Shown here: one piece after another, positions 48,257-57,495 of the stretch
Layout of the letters: each line of letters starts with the position of its first letter
Position numbering within the stretch: position 1 is the first letter of the stretch
Assembly (NCBI GenBank): GCA_964631835.1
Contig: CAZWAD010000001.1
Location: 124,001-188,000 of the forward strand
DNA length: 64,000 nucleotides
Source: Bog-950 sp964631835
Lineage (GTDB): Bacteria > Bacteroidota > Bacteroidia > Chitinophagales > LD1
Direction: 5' to 3'
Program-made: the position numbers and the translations under genes
Notes under the pieces: generated by a model
The model's database searches: none
What the model saw: the letters and a program-made list of their open reading frames with translations, nothing else
What the model was told of the DNA's origin: nothing

Positions 48257-49255
48257 TCAGGAATATTGCCGCAGCATTTCCTTCGCGGTGTTTTTTATTT
48301 CCTTTTTTAACCCCCTGGGTTCTGAAATTTTTACCTGCTCCCCGTAGCTCAGCAACTGCATTTTAAGCTCGTGGTTAATAACTACGTTCAGCGATATGCG
48401 CAATTCGTTTTTGGTGTCTTTTAAAATTTTCTGCGATTGATGAATGGGAATGGTCTTGATGTACTTTCCCTGAATGGGTGTAAATGATAAAATAACCTTC
48501 TCCGGCTTTCCCCCTCCGATAGTAACCCCCACCACATTTTTAAAAAAGTTTTTCCGGTCAATTTTTTTCGGGTCAAATGTTTCTTCGGTAAGCTGCAAAT
48601 CATGAATGCGGTCGAGCGCAAACGTGAGTATCTTCTTTTCTTTGCTATTCACGCGCCTGCCAATGACATACCAGAAGTTTTTCGCCTCCTTAATTAAATA
48701 CGGCTCCAGGAAATTCTGTGAAATATTATCGCTGCCGTGTTTCTGGTAGGTAAATTTCAAAATACGTTTTTCCGAAATAGCGCGCAGCACCGGTTCCACA
48801 AATTCGATTCCCTTAAACACAAAGGGCTTGTCTAAATGAATATAGTCCGCCTCCCCGCGGGCTTCTTTGTTCAGTTTTACAGTAGAAGCAATTTTACGGA
48901 TGGCGTCTTCAAATTCTTTAATGGCGGGCAGGTGCTTGAACTGGTCGAGAATGCTGATGGCAAAATCGAGCCCGTGCAACTCATCGGCAGTAACCGGCAG
49001 GTTGCTGATGGAATAGTTTTCCTCGCTGTAGCGGTAGGTTCTTTCTGCCTTGTTATAAATTATCGGAGCGTTGAAGTTCAGGTTCTGGTTGTAACGCATC
49101 TCCTGCAGGTCAAGCTGTATGGTTCGTTTGGAAACCGGGTTATCTAATTTACCACTTACAAAATCAATCAGCTCTTCCAATTGCGGATAGGGCTTTTTGC
49201 GCAGGCGGTAATCAATGGCTCGGTAACGGCTGTAAGCATCGCGGTTTAACGGCAT
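48257..49255 (-). CDS. WYL-domain transcriptional regulator (YafY-like)
   Basis: About 332 residues from MPLNRDAYSRYRAIDYRLR. The N-terminal winged HTH (about 1-75, SKRTIQLDLQEMRYN) is followed by a WYL domain (about 140-230, ISEKRILKFTYQK, EPYLIKEAKNFWYVIGR). A WCX-like C-terminal domain ends at KEMLRQYS. WYL regulators respond to ligands or nucleic acids and often guard defence or stress genes. It is divergent from the unknown gene at 49337, a plausible target. Confidence 0.85.
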   Translation of the reverse strand: MPLNRDAYSRYRAIDYRLRKKPYPQLEELIDFVSGKLDNPVSKRTIQLDLQEMRYNQNLNFNAPIIYNKAERTYRYSEENYSISNLPVTADELHGLDFAISILDQFKHLPAIKEFEDAIRKIASTVKLNKEARGEADYIHLDKPFVFKGIEFVEPVLRAISEKRILKFTYQKHGSDNISQNFLEPYLIKEAKNFWYVIGRRVNSKEKKILTFALDRIHDLQLTEETFDPKKIDRKNFFKNVVGVTIGGGKPEKVILSFTPIQGKYIKTIPIHQSQKILKDTKNELRISLNVVINHELKMQLLSYGEQVKISEPRGLKKEIKNTAKEMLRQYS

Positions 49256-49336
49256 AGGGCAAAAAAAGAAATAATTTTTTTCTGCGCATATACATTGCGC
49301 TGTGCGGGTGCACTTTTGCTTTATAAAACAACCGTT

Positions 49337-49729
49337 ATGAAGAAACATTTAAACAGCCGCGAAATTTTTATCAACGAAATTCAGTTTCATCGCAAGGATG
49401 TTATTTACCTGTTTGGGTTTTTCTGTTCCGATGGGAAGTTTGTGCGCAGCCGCTTCGTATGCAACCGTAAAATGCTTTACGCCCTGCTGGTGCAAAACGG
49501 GAAGACCGGGCGGGAAATTATTGCCCTCATCCGCACCCTGCTCGAACGCCCTCATGCTTCACCCCTGTGCATTGATCTGATTGACCACTTCGGCACCACG
49601 CTTCCGCTGCAGGCGTATTCCATACAAATGCAAATTCCTTTTCCCGAAACCTCGTTTGAAAAAGCAAACAGCGAACGCGGAAATGAGGTGCTTTTTATTG
49701 AACGCATAATTCCTTTCCCTGCCGCGTAA
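49337..49729 (+). CDS. Hypothetical protein divergent from the WYL regulator
   Basis: This 130-residue protein starts MKKHLNSREIFINEIQFHRKDVIYLFGF. It has no signal peptide, membrane segment or known motif. Several Cys and Arg residues lie in the middle (FFCSDGKFVRSRFVCNRK). It is transcribed away from the WYL gene across about 80 bp and may be its regulated partner. Confidence 0.5.
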   Translation: MKKHLNSREIFINEIQFHRKDVIYLFGFFCSDGKFVRSRFVCNRKMLYALLVQNGKTGREIIALIRTLLERPHASPLCIDLIDHFGTTLPLQAYSIQMQIPFPETSFEKANSERGNEVLFIERIIPFPAA

Positions 49730-49754
49730 ATCATTTAAAAACTAAACCCATTTT

Positions 49755-49952
49755 ATGAGTATCAAAACTTACAACCGAATCAATCCTCCTAAAAAAACAG
49801 TAGGCGATTACCTGCAATCGCTCAACAGCGATGAACTGGAAAACATTTACAGCTTGACATTTTCATACGAAGTAAAAATACCGGAGCTGATAAAGAAGAT
49901 GCAGGATGAGTTGCTAAAGCGGAAAGCCGATTTTCAAGTAACCTTGATATAA
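49755..49952 (+). CDS. Small hypothetical protein
   Basis: This 65-residue ORF (MSIKTYNRINPPKKTVGDYLQSLNSDELENIY...) has a helical acidic middle and a basic tail. It starts 25 bp after the preceding gene on the same strand, so the two may form a small operon. Not recognised. Confidence 0.45.
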   Translation: MSIKTYNRINPPKKTVGDYLQSLNSDELENIYSLTFSYEVKIPELIKKMQDELLKRKADFQVTLI

Positions 49953-50004
49953 CACAACAAAGGTGGTTTGCAGGTAAGCCCTGCGTCTTGGATGCACGGA
50001 CTTT

Positions 50005-51237
50005 TTACATTTTCAGCTTCCTCATTTTCGGAGCAAACACAAACGTTGCAACTACCACCATAAGGGTCATACATCCTCCGAAAATGACAGACGGCACCGT
50101 GCCCATAATTTTTGCTGCCAGTCCACTTTCAAAGGCACCAATTTCGTTCGATGAAGAAATAAAGATTTGATTGATGGCGCTTACCCGCCCGCGCATGTTA
50201 TCGGGCGTCATGGTTTGCAGAATGGTTTGGCGGATAACCACGCTTATATTATCGAAAGCACCGGTGAGGAAAAGCATGGCGAAAGAAAGAAGAAAGCTTT
50301 CTGAAACCGCAAAGGCAATAGTGGCGATTCCAAAACCCGTAACAGCTATTAATAAATTTCTTCCGGCAAATCGAACCGGTGGATTATATGCCAGGAACAA
50401 ACCCATGATTACGCTTCCCAGAAAAGGAGCTGAGCGAAGAAACCCCAACCCCTGGGGGCCAATGTGAAGAATATCTTTAGCATATACCGGCAGAAGCGCT
50501 ACGGCTCCGCCAAATAACACGGCAAACAAATCAAGCGAAATAGCCGAAAGCATGACTTGCGTTTTAAAAACAAAGCGCAGGCCTGCCGTGAGCGATTCGA
50601 AAAGCGTTTCGTTCTTTTCTTTAGGAGGGGTGGGTTTTACCGGCACACGGAGAAATATGAAAAACGAAGCCAGCATAAGCACAACCGCAATTGAAAAGGA
50701 AATTCGGATATTGGTATAGCCGTATATTATTCCGCCCAAAGCAGGGCCGGCTACGGCTGCTGTTTGCCATGTGTTGCTGCCCCAGGTAGCTCCGTTGGCA
50801 TACAACTCCCTCGGAAGCAGTTGTGGGAAAATACTTTGAAATGCGGGAGCCATAAATCCGCGGACAATTCCGCTTAAGCCAATGATGAAGTATATCGGCA
50901 TCGGGCCATAGGTTTTTAAAAACTGTGCATCGCCCGCCAGAAAAAAACCTATGGCGGCAAAGCAGAGGGTTATTCCTATGATTGTGCTCCGGGCTATTTT
51001 GTACCTATTAAAAGTATCTGCTGCGTGTCCGCTGTAAAGCGAGGTAAGGATAAACGGAAGCGCTTCGCTTAATCCAATCAGCCCGAGAGCAAGTTTGTCG
51101 TTAGTGATTTCATAAATTTTCCAGCCGACAATCGTTTCTGCCATTTGCACAGCAAACGTGAGCGTAAACCTGGAAAGCTGAAAATTTCGGAAAGCGGCAA
51201 TTCGCAATGCCGCGTATGCGTCCGGCTTGTCTTTCAT
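50005..51237 (-). CDS. MFS transporter
   Basis: About 410 residues from MKDKPDAYAALRIAAFRNFQLSRF (ATG at 51235-51237, one base after the methyltransferase stop). It has about 12 hydrophobic segments, an MFS motif-A-like SLYSGHAADTFNRYK after TM2, and AINQIFISSSNEIGAFESG in the second half. This resembles the enterobactin exporter (EntS)-like/DHA3 branch. The substrate is unknown; drug or siderophore export is a guess from family only. It is co-directional and almost contiguous with the RNA methyltransferase gene. Confidence 0.85.
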   Translation of the reverse strand: MKDKPDAYAALRIAAFRNFQLSRFTLTFAVQMAETIVGWKIYEITNDKLALGLIGLSEALPFILTSLYSGHAADTFNRYKIARSTIIGITLCFAAIGFFLAGDAQFLKTYGPMPIYFIIGLSGIVRGFMAPAFQSIFPQLLPRELYANGATWGSNTWQTAAVAGPALGGIIYGYTNIRISFSIAVVLMLASFFIFLRVPVKPTPPKEKNETLFESLTAGLRFVFKTQVMLSAISLDLFAVLFGGAVALLPVYAKDILHIGPQGLGFLRSAPFLGSVIMGLFLAYNPPVRFAGRNLLIAVTGFGIATIAFAVSESFLLSFAMLFLTGAFDNISVVIRQTILQTMTPDNMRGRVSAINQIFISSSNEIGAFESGLAAKIMGTVPSVIFGGCMTLMVVVATFVFAPKMRKLKM

Positions 51238-51238
51238 T

Positions 51239-52030
51239 TCATGTGCTTCTTTGCCGTACTGCTTCAAATAATAGTAGTGCCGCACTCACACTTACATTCA
51301 GCGAATCAATTTTTCCGCGCATGGGGATTTTGATTTTTTCGTTTGCAGTCTCAATCCATTCTTTGCTTAACCCTGTGGCTTCGGTGCCGACAACAATAGC
51401 GGTAGCGGTTTTAAAATTTTGTTCGTAGTGAAATTTTTTAGCCCCTAATTCTGCCGCAAATGTGGTGATGCTGTTTCTTTTCAAAAATAAGATTGCCTCT
51501 TTGGTTTCACAAACAGCTACTTGATTTGTGAAGACGGTTCCGATGCTTGAGCGGATAACGTTCGGGTTATACAAATCGGTTTTTGAGTCGCAGATAATCA
51601 CGGCATCAACACCTGCGGCATCGCAGGTGCGAAACATGGCGCCAAGATTGCCGGGCTTTTCCACCCCCTCAATAACCAGGATAAGCGGATTTTCTTTTAT
51701 CCGAAGACTTTCCAGCGGATGTATTTTCGGCTCTGCTGTAGCAATTATACCTTCGGTTGTTTCGCGATAAGCTAGTGAATTATAAATAGATTTTGAAATT
51801 GCTTGCTGGTAGTTGACAGCTGACAATTCTGAAAGCGGATACTGTGTTGAATCCCGAAAAATTTCGGGACAAATAAAAAGTTCGTTGATTTTATAACCCG
51901 CTTTATGAGCAAGGATTGTTTCGCGCAAACCCTCAATCAAAATCAGATTTTGTTTTCTTCGTTCGCCTGTTTTTTCAAGCTTCTTCAGGTTTTTGATTTT
52001 TGGGTTTTGGGTGCTGCTTATGCGCTCCAT
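51239..52030 (-). CDS. SpoU/TrmH family RNA 2'-O-methyltransferase
   Basis: About 263 residues from MERISSTQNPKIKNLKKLEK. The N-terminal substrate-binding domain is followed by the SPOUT knot: LVIEGVEKPGNLGAMFRTCDAAG (motif 1), ATAIVVGTEATGLSKEWIE (motif 2) and IPMRGKIDSLNVSVSAALLLFE (motif 3). It probably methylates ribose in rRNA or tRNA. The exact target is unknown. It is divergent from corA. Confidence 0.9.
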   Translation of the reverse strand: MERISSTQNPKIKNLKKLEKTGERRKQNLILIEGLRETILAHKAGYKINELFICPEIFRDSTQYPLSELSAVNYQQAISKSIYNSLAYRETTEGIIATAEPKIHPLESLRIKENPLILVIEGVEKPGNLGAMFRTCDAAGVDAVIICDSKTDLYNPNVIRSSIGTVFTNQVAVCETKEAILFLKRNSITTFAAELGAKKFHYEQNFKTATAIVVGTEATGLSKEWIETANEKIKIPMRGKIDSLNVSVSAALLLFEAVRQRST

Positions 52031-52096
52031 GGTGTGCGAATGTAGGGTTTTTGATTTCGCGATAATTGGTGTTATTCGTAGATACAAATTTTTTTC

Positions 52097-53119
52097 GTGT
52101 CAGCACCGGCTCAAACAAAGGTTGTTTTTTATCACTATAATGCCGAGGAGTGTATTTGTGAGGAAGACACTTCATTAAGTACGTGCGCGGCCTATGACAC
52201 ATCAAATCATGTAAGCTGGATAAGTATTATCGGAATCAGCGACTCGGCTGTATTGCACCAGGCGGCAGAAATTTTTAAAATTCACCCGCTGGTGATGGAA
52301 GACATCGCCAACCCCAACCAGCGCGCCAAGGTGGAGGCTTACGGAGATATGCTTTATATCGTTCTTCGCACTTTTACGGTAAAGGACGGGGCGATTTTAG
52401 ACCAACAGGCAAGTTTTGTTTTACGCAATAACTTACTCCTTTCTTTTCGGGAATATGATTTGGGGATTTTTAGAAAAATGGTGGGCGATAAATTGATTTC
52501 GGGTGCCGGAAATCTTCGTAAAAAGGGCGAAGATTATTTGTTGTACACCATCCTCGATATCATTATTGATCACTACTATTTTGTTTTGGAACACATTAAC
52601 GAACAATTAGAAATGCTTGACAGCGAAATTCTGAGGCGCCCCGATGACCATCATATCATTTTGCTGCAACAACTGAAGAACGAAGTGTTATATCTCCGGA
52701 AATTTCTTCTTCCCGCCCGCGACCTGATAAATAACCTAATACGGAATGAAGTACAATATTTCGAAGAAGAGAATAAATATTATCTCCGCGATTTGCAGGA
52801 CCATGTAACCCGCGACATTGAAGAGCTGGATTTTCAGCGCGATCAGGTAAACTCGCTCATGGATTTATATTACTCGTTCCAGACACACAAAATGAACAAT
52901 GTAATGAAAACGCTTACTACGGTTTCGTTTGTGTTGCTTCCGCTTACATTTATTGCTACCATTTACGGAATGAACTTCCGCTTTATGCCCCGCGTTGATG
53001 ACCCGTACGGGTTTTGGGAGGTCCTTGGTGGTATGGGCATCGTATCGTCTATCCTCCTGTTTTTTGCTTTCAGAAGAAAGTGGATTTCGACAAAAACATT
53101 TACAAAAGACAAGGAATAG
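52097..53119 (+). CDS. corA: CorA-family magnesium/cobalt transporter
   Basis: The 340-residue protein starts with GTG. A long cytoplasmic domain with helical stalk (about 150-280) precedes two C-terminal TM helices. The selectivity signature YGMNF lies between them at about residue 295. It imports Mg2+ as a pentamer in the inner membrane. It is followed by nadD after 2 bp, so the two are probably co-transcribed. Confidence 0.93.
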   Translation: MSAPAQTKVVFYHYNAEECICEEDTSLSTCAAYDTSNHVSWISIIGISDSAVLHQAAEIFKIHPLVMEDIANPNQRAKVEAYGDMLYIVLRTFTVKDGAILDQQASFVLRNNLLLSFREYDLGIFRKMVGDKLISGAGNLRKKGEDYLLYTILDIIIDHYYFVLEHINEQLEMLDSEILRRPDDHHIILLQQLKNEVLYLRKFLLPARDLINNLIRNEVQYFEEENKYYLRDLQDHVTRDIEELDFQRDQVNSLMDLYYSFQTHKMNNVMKTLTTVSFVLLPLTFIATIYGMNFRFMPRVDDPYGFWEVLGGMGIVSSILLFFAFRRKWISTKTFTKDKE

Positions 53120-53121
53120 TA

Positions 53122-53694
53122 ATGAAAATAGGCCTCTTCTTTGGTTCTTTTAACCCGGTTCATAATGGTCATTTGATTATTGCCAATTACATCTGTGAAA
53201 CCACAGATTTGAATAAAGTGTGGCTGGTTGTTTCTCCTCAAAACCCATTGAAACCAAAGGAAACTTTACTCCGGGAGTATGACCGTTTACATCTCATTAA
53301 CCTCGCCATTGAAGACAACAAAAACCTGAAGGCTTCAAATATTGAATTTAACCTGCCTAAACCAAGCTACACTATTGATACACTTATTTACTTAAAAGAA
53401 AAGTATCCTCAGCATGAGTTTGCTCTAATCATGGGCAGCGATAACATTGCAAGTATTCATAAATGGAAAAACTATGAATTACTGCTTAAATACCCGGTTT
53501 ATATCTATCCTCGGAGAGCAACCGATAAAAACCCCTTCCCGAAAAACAAAAACATAAGAATTCTTGACTTCCCTTACCTCGACATCTCTGCCACTTTCAT
53601 TCGAGAGAATTTGAAGAAAGGCATCTCCATGCAATATTTCCTGCCCGAATCTGTTTGGAAGTACATTGAAGAAACTAAACTCTATCGGAAATAA
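53122..53694 (+). CDS. nadD: Nicotinate-nucleotide adenylyltransferase
   Basis: The 190-residue nucleotidyltransferase begins MKIGLFFGSFNPVHNGHLIIANYI with the (H/T)xGH nucleotide-binding motif. The NadD-type SATFIREN motif is near the C-terminus, and IMGSDNIASIHKWKN is in the middle. It makes deamido-NAD from NaMN and ATP. The ATG at 53122 is taken because the family motif starts there. Confidence 0.94.
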   Translation: MKIGLFFGSFNPVHNGHLIIANYICETTDLNKVWLVVSPQNPLKPKETLLREYDRLHLINLAIEDNKNLKASNIEFNLPKPSYTIDTLIYLKEKYPQHEFALIMGSDNIASIHKWKNYELLLKYPVYIYPRRATDKNPFPKNKNIRILDFPYLDISATFIRENLKKGISMQYFLPESVWKYIEETKLYRK

Positions 53695-53704
53695 TTTTTT
53701 AACA

Positions 53705-53835
53705 ATAGCCGTGTGAATTAGGCCGAAAACTCGTGCATATTTCGCTTAAATCTTTTTTTGGCGATATGAAAATAATTTGCTTCACGTTTTTTCCTTTTCG
53801 CCCGCTAAAAAATTGAAAGAAATTCACACGGCTAT
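53705..53835. repeat. 131-bp segment closed by a perfect 15-bp inverted repeat
   Basis: ATAGCCGTGTGAATT (53705-53719) pairs exactly with AATTCACACGGCTAT (53821-53835). Inner arms GGCGA and TCGCC (about 53760 and 53798) allow a further stem. It may be a MITE or a structured RNA such as a 6S-like RNA; there is no ORF inside. Confidence 0.6.
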
Positions 53836-54170
53836 CCACTATCAGTTCAAAACAATTTATCCATAACCATATGTCAACACAAATTTCCACAACTTGTTAA
53901 TAACCTCGTGGTTTTGAGTGGTGGCGCGGGTTTTCAATCTACATGGCTTGTTGGTAGTTGTTCACCCTGTTTGGTAAACTTTTATTTCAAAGTTTTTACT
54001 TTACTTTTTTTACAGTAACTCACACGTTTAATAATGGTTGTTTTGTTTTAATAATTAACTTATATATTATAATTCAAGGTTGTTGGTTGTTGATTTTTGT
54101 TTTCTTGTAAATGATGGTTTAAATTGTTTAGGGTAACAATAAATGGAAATAACTTCGCGTTGATTTTTAA
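53836..54170. other. AT-rich intergenic region with DnaA-box-like sites
   Basis: No gene is seen between nadD and the L,D-transpeptidase gene. The left part has TTATCCATA, ATTTCCACA and CTATCCACT, 7-8 matches of 9 to the DnaA box TTATCCACA. A very AT-rich stretch follows (54000-54080). This could be an origin, another DnaA-bound region, or just AT-rich promoter DNA. Confidence 0.3.
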
Positions 54171-54932
54171 ATGAAAGATTCAAAGACCATACTGCTTTGC
54201 TTGACCTTTTTTTTTATTTCAGCTTTTTCGGCTGACGAACTTTCGTTTGAGCAAAAACAAAAAAACTATGAACGGGTAAAAGTAGCTTATTCGAGGATGG
54301 AAGAAACAGTACTTTCCAAATGCCGGGATATGGGAATTTCGGAGAAAGATTTTGGAAACATCTTCCTGCGGGTTTTTAAAAAAGAAGAAGTTTTGGAAAT
54401 ATGGATTCAGAAGCAGAACGAAGAATATGTGCTCTTCGATACATTTACCATTTATGCCCAATCCGGAAGGCTTGGTCCCAAGCGCCAACAGGGAGACTTA
54501 CAGGTTCCTGAGGGTTTTTATTATATCAACGATTTTAACCCGGTAAGTAATTATCATTTATCACTCGGCATCAATTACCCGAATGAGTCGGACAGGAAAC
54601 TGAGCCAGGCAAAAAACCGAGGCGGAGATATTTACATTCATGGCAACGAAGTAAGTGCAGGATGCTTAGCCATGAGCGATTACTACATTGAGGAGATCTA
54701 CATCTGCGCAGTTAAGGCGCGAAACCGAGGACAGCAGAAAATTCCTGTACACATTTTCCCCTTTCGAATGACAAACGAAAATTTAGCTTATTACTCATCG
54801 TTGGTAAATTGTGTGCAGTTTAAGCCGTTTTGGAAAAACATATCAGAAGGATATTGGTTTTTTGAAAAGAAAAATGCGGTGCCTGTAGTTACGGTAAACA
54901 GGGATGGGAACTATAGATTTTTTGGAGAATAA
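54171..54932 (+). CDS. L,D-transpeptidase (YkuD/YafK-like)
   Basis: The 253-residue protein has a signal peptide (cleaved near FSADELSF). The catalytic motif HG-x3-S-x-GC is present as IHGNEVSAGCLAMSD (nucleophile Cys), with the upstream QVPEGFYYINDFNP segment typical of YafK-type murein L,D-transpeptidases. It would remodel peptidoglycan or attach proteins to it in the periplasm. It is followed 35 bp later by the psd gene. Confidence 0.88.
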   Translation: MKDSKTILLCLTFFFISAFSADELSFEQKQKNYERVKVAYSRMEETVLSKCRDMGISEKDFGNIFLRVFKKEEVLEIWIQKQNEEYVLFDTFTIYAQSGRLGPKRQQGDLQVPEGFYYINDFNPVSNYHLSLGINYPNESDRKLSQAKNRGGDIYIHGNEVSAGCLAMSDYYIEEIYICAVKARNRGQQKIPVHIFPFRMTNENLAYYSSLVNCVQFKPFWKNISEGYWFFEKKNAVPVVTVNRDGNYRFFGE

Positions 54933-54967
54933 GTTCGGTCAGCCGCAGTTTATTTTAGTTTTGGAAA

Positions 54968-55603
54968 ATGAAATGGTTTAGGAGAATATGCTACACGGGC
55001 GCAGGGCTTCTTATTTTTTTTCTTATATTTTATCGTGTTTGGTTTTTACGCCAGCCGGGACGTAATATTCCGGCAAAGGAAAATGTTTTTGTAAGCCCAG
55101 CCAACGGCAAGGTGGTTTCGGTGCGCGAATGGAACCAAGAGGTGTTGCGGGAATGTAAAGGTGACCTTGGCGTTATCAACGTGTGGACAAAAGATGTGGA
55201 TACTGCGGGCACTATTATATCTATTCAAATGAATCCCATGAACGTGCATTACCAGCGGGCTCCAACCGGTGCCAAGGTAATTTCAAAACAATATTCATCT
55301 GGCAGTTTTAATAATGCAGTAACTATGTGCAACGACTATGGTATACGCTTCGAAAATGAGCACAACGAACTACTACTGCAAACCGCATCCGGCAAAAATT
55401 ATAAGGTAATTCAGATTGCCGGCTTTTTAGCCAGAAGAATTGAAGACTATGTTAATCCCGGGCAAAACATAAAACAAGGCGATGTTATCGGATTAATAAA
55501 ACTCGGCAGCCAGGTTACGGTTATATTACCGCGGGGAATAAAACCTAAAGTTAAATCAGGGGATATAACCATTGACGGAGAAACAATAATTGCCGAAGAA
55601 TAA
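54968..55603 (+). CDS. psd: Phosphatidylserine decarboxylase (short type)
   Basis: The 211-residue proenzyme has one N-terminal TM segment and VFVSPANGKVVSV. MNPMNVHYQRAPTGAKVI and IRFENEHNELLLQT follow, with the self-cleavage site LGS in IGLIKLGSQVTVILP, which yields the pyruvoyl subunit. It makes phosphatidylethanolamine at the inner membrane. The short form matches Bacteroidota Psd. No pssA is adjacent. Confidence 0.88.
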   Translation: MKWFRRICYTGAGLLIFFLIFYRVWFLRQPGRNIPAKENVFVSPANGKVVSVREWNQEVLRECKGDLGVINVWTKDVDTAGTIISIQMNPMNVHYQRAPTGAKVISKQYSSGSFNNAVTMCNDYGIRFENEHNELLLQTASGKNYKVIQIAGFLARRIEDYVNPGQNIKQGDVIGLIKLGSQVTVILPRGIKPKVKSGDITIDGETIIAEE

Positions 55604-55641
55604 TCAACTACTATTCAAACAATAATGAGGCTTTATTGCGT

Positions 55642-56202
55642 CTAATCAAATCTGAAATAAGCAAACCCGCTGAGTTGTAAAGTAGAAACAGCCGTGAAAC
55701 GGGAGAGCACTGGTGTTGCTTCAGAACAAATATCTGCGGCATCAATTCCGTTTTTTGCTAAAGATTGTCCGCAGGCATAAATAGTAACGCCAGCCAGCTT
55801 CAGCTCGTTTAAAATTTTCAGATTTGGGTTATCGGCTCCGTATTTTTTGTAATAGGTCTCGTTGTTCATTACAATAGATATTGGGTCGCCCCAGATAGCT
55901 ACTGCTACATGCAACTTTTCGGGTTTTACACCCCCATACACATGTAGATTATACATGCGCGCCACATGTTGTAGAGGAGCATACATTTCACCGGGATTTT
56001 CAAGCGGCTTACCTGCAGCAATGCCGCAGTCAACCACAATTTTATAATTAAGAGAGGCATCTGGCTTTCCTTCTGTAAAGGGGACCTCAAACACAGGTCC
56101 GAAGTTTTTGATAGCGGGGTGAACAGTTCCCGGATTGGCCAGCAAAAAATATACCCCCCCGCAGGCAAAAAGCACTACTAGCACAATGGATAATTTTTTC
56201 AT
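55642..56202 (-). CDS. DsrE-family protein with signal peptide
   Basis: About 186 residues from MKKLSIVLVVLFACGGVYFLL (ATG at 56200-56202). An in-frame extension to 56424 overlaps the divergent gene and is unlikely. After the signal, a DsrE/F-like domain includes YNLHVYGGVKPEKLHVAVAIWG and IYACGQSLAKNGI, with the conserved Cys. The family moves sulfur or acts as a periplasmic sulfane binder; the export signal suggests a periplasmic role here. It is divergent from the methyltransferase gene. Confidence 0.82.
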   Translation of the reverse strand: MKKLSIVLVVLFACGGVYFLLANPGTVHPAIKNFGPVFEVPFTEGKPDASLNYKIVVDCGIAAGKPLENPGEMYAPLQHVARMYNLHVYGGVKPEKLHVAVAIWGDPISIVMNNETYYKKYGADNPNLKILNELKLAGVTIYACGQSLAKNGIDAADICSEATPVLSRFTAVSTLQLSGFAYFRFD

Positions 56203-56316
56203 GATGTTTTTGTTTTGGTTATTTGTAAAGGTATAATAAACAAGTTCCAAAGGCACAAAAATATTTTCCATATACACAACTCTCGACTTACGGCTCCCAA
56301 TTTTTAATATAGCCCC

Positions 56317-57108
56317 ATGAACAAAAACTATTGGAACCGAGTAGCTCTTACTTACGAAGATGAAATATTCGATGTGTTTAGAAACAACAAAGGGCAGAAA
56401 CTTCAAAAATACCTGCGCAAACACGCCAATAAAAACAAAAAGGCGATTGACTTCGGCTGCGGGGTTGGAAAGGCATTTCGATATCTTTCACCAGCATATA
56501 AGAGCGTCTTGGGTGTAGATATTTCCGAAAACTGTATTCGCGCATCTAAACAAGTGGTTAAAACCAATAACTACAAAAACATTAGACTCCGGCAAATGGA
56601 TTTATCGAAAAGCAAACTTAATCTACCCCCCTGCGATTTTGCTAGTTGTGTGAACGTGGCAATGCTTCCTGAGTTAGAAAAAAACGAAGCCATTATCGGC
56701 AACATTTATAAAACGCTGACAAAAAGCGGAACAGCCGTTTTTGTAGTTCCCTCACTCGAATCAAAACTGTTTACCGCACAGCAGCTCATCCGATGGCATC
56801 AAAAAGACGGAATAAAAGCCCGGGAAATTCCCGATCCCGAGTTCAGCCATATCAGCAAAAACCGTAGAGCCACCCTTCAGGGATTAATAAAAATTGACAC
56901 CGAAACAACCAAACACTATCTGCATGTAGAAATTCTATCTCTGTTTACTGACTTGGGTTTTGACGTTACCTCCATAGAAAAACTAGAATACGGCTGGCAT
57001 ACCGAGTTTGAATCACCCCCCGAATGGATGCAGGAGCCAGGCCCTTGGGATTGGCTTATAGAAGCCCAAAAGGCACGAGTTGTAAAAAAAGGGAAATTTT
57101 TTTCCTGA
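56317..57108 (+). CDS. Class I SAM-dependent methyltransferase
   Basis: The 263-residue protein has motif I in KAIDFGCGVGKAFRYLSP, motif II VLGVDISENCIRASKQ and a later SCVNVAMLPEL. The substrate cannot be read. It stands alone, divergent from the DsrE gene. Confidence 0.82.
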   Translation: MNKNYWNRVALTYEDEIFDVFRNNKGQKLQKYLRKHANKNKKAIDFGCGVGKAFRYLSPAYKSVLGVDISENCIRASKQVVKTNNYKNIRLRQMDLSKSKLNLPPCDFASCVNVAMLPELEKNEAIIGNIYKTLTKSGTAVFVVPSLESKLFTAQQLIRWHQKDGIKAREIPDPEFSHISKNRRATLQGLIKIDTETTKHYLHVEILSLFTDLGFDVTSIEKLEYGWHTEFESPPEWMQEPGPWDWLIEAQKARVVKKGKFFS

Positions 57109-57163
57109 TAACACAATAATATTTTTTACCCGCGTTTTAATGTTATAAATAAAAAAAATTAAA

Positions 57164-57400
57164 ATGATACAAAACTCTACTTCTGACCTTTTAGTCCTCC
57201 ATACTTATGGCGAAACCACGTTAGAGCAAAAGGAAACAATTGCCAAGGAGTTAGCCAAAGACGAAACCCTTCAGGAAGAATTAATGGAAATGGTGCGCGC
57301 CAAGCGACAGCTTAACTCTAAGATGAAAAGCCCGAGCCAAACCTCGTTGCGCATTATCCTGGAGCATAGTTGCAAGAGCGGACATTTGCAGGAAATTTAA
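57164..57400 (+). CDS. Small acidic hypothetical protein
   Basis: This 78-residue helical protein (LLVLHTYGETTLEQKETIAKEL...) has a C-terminal PSQTSLRIILEHSCKSG. Short proteins with this ending are frequent in Bacteroidota and some resemble anti-sigma or regulatory helices, but I cannot assign a function. It lies alone between the methyltransferase and lipase genes. Confidence 0.55.
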   Translation: MIQNSTSDLLVLHTYGETTLEQKETIAKELAKDETLQEELMEMVRAKRQLNSKMKSPSQTSLRIILEHSCKSGHLQEI

Positions 57401-57495
57401 AACCCAAATTCATTATGGGCGCGAGCAGCTCCATGGCAAGCCCATACTCGATTATTTTTCTACTTTAGTTTCTCATTCGCCAAACATATATTGTC

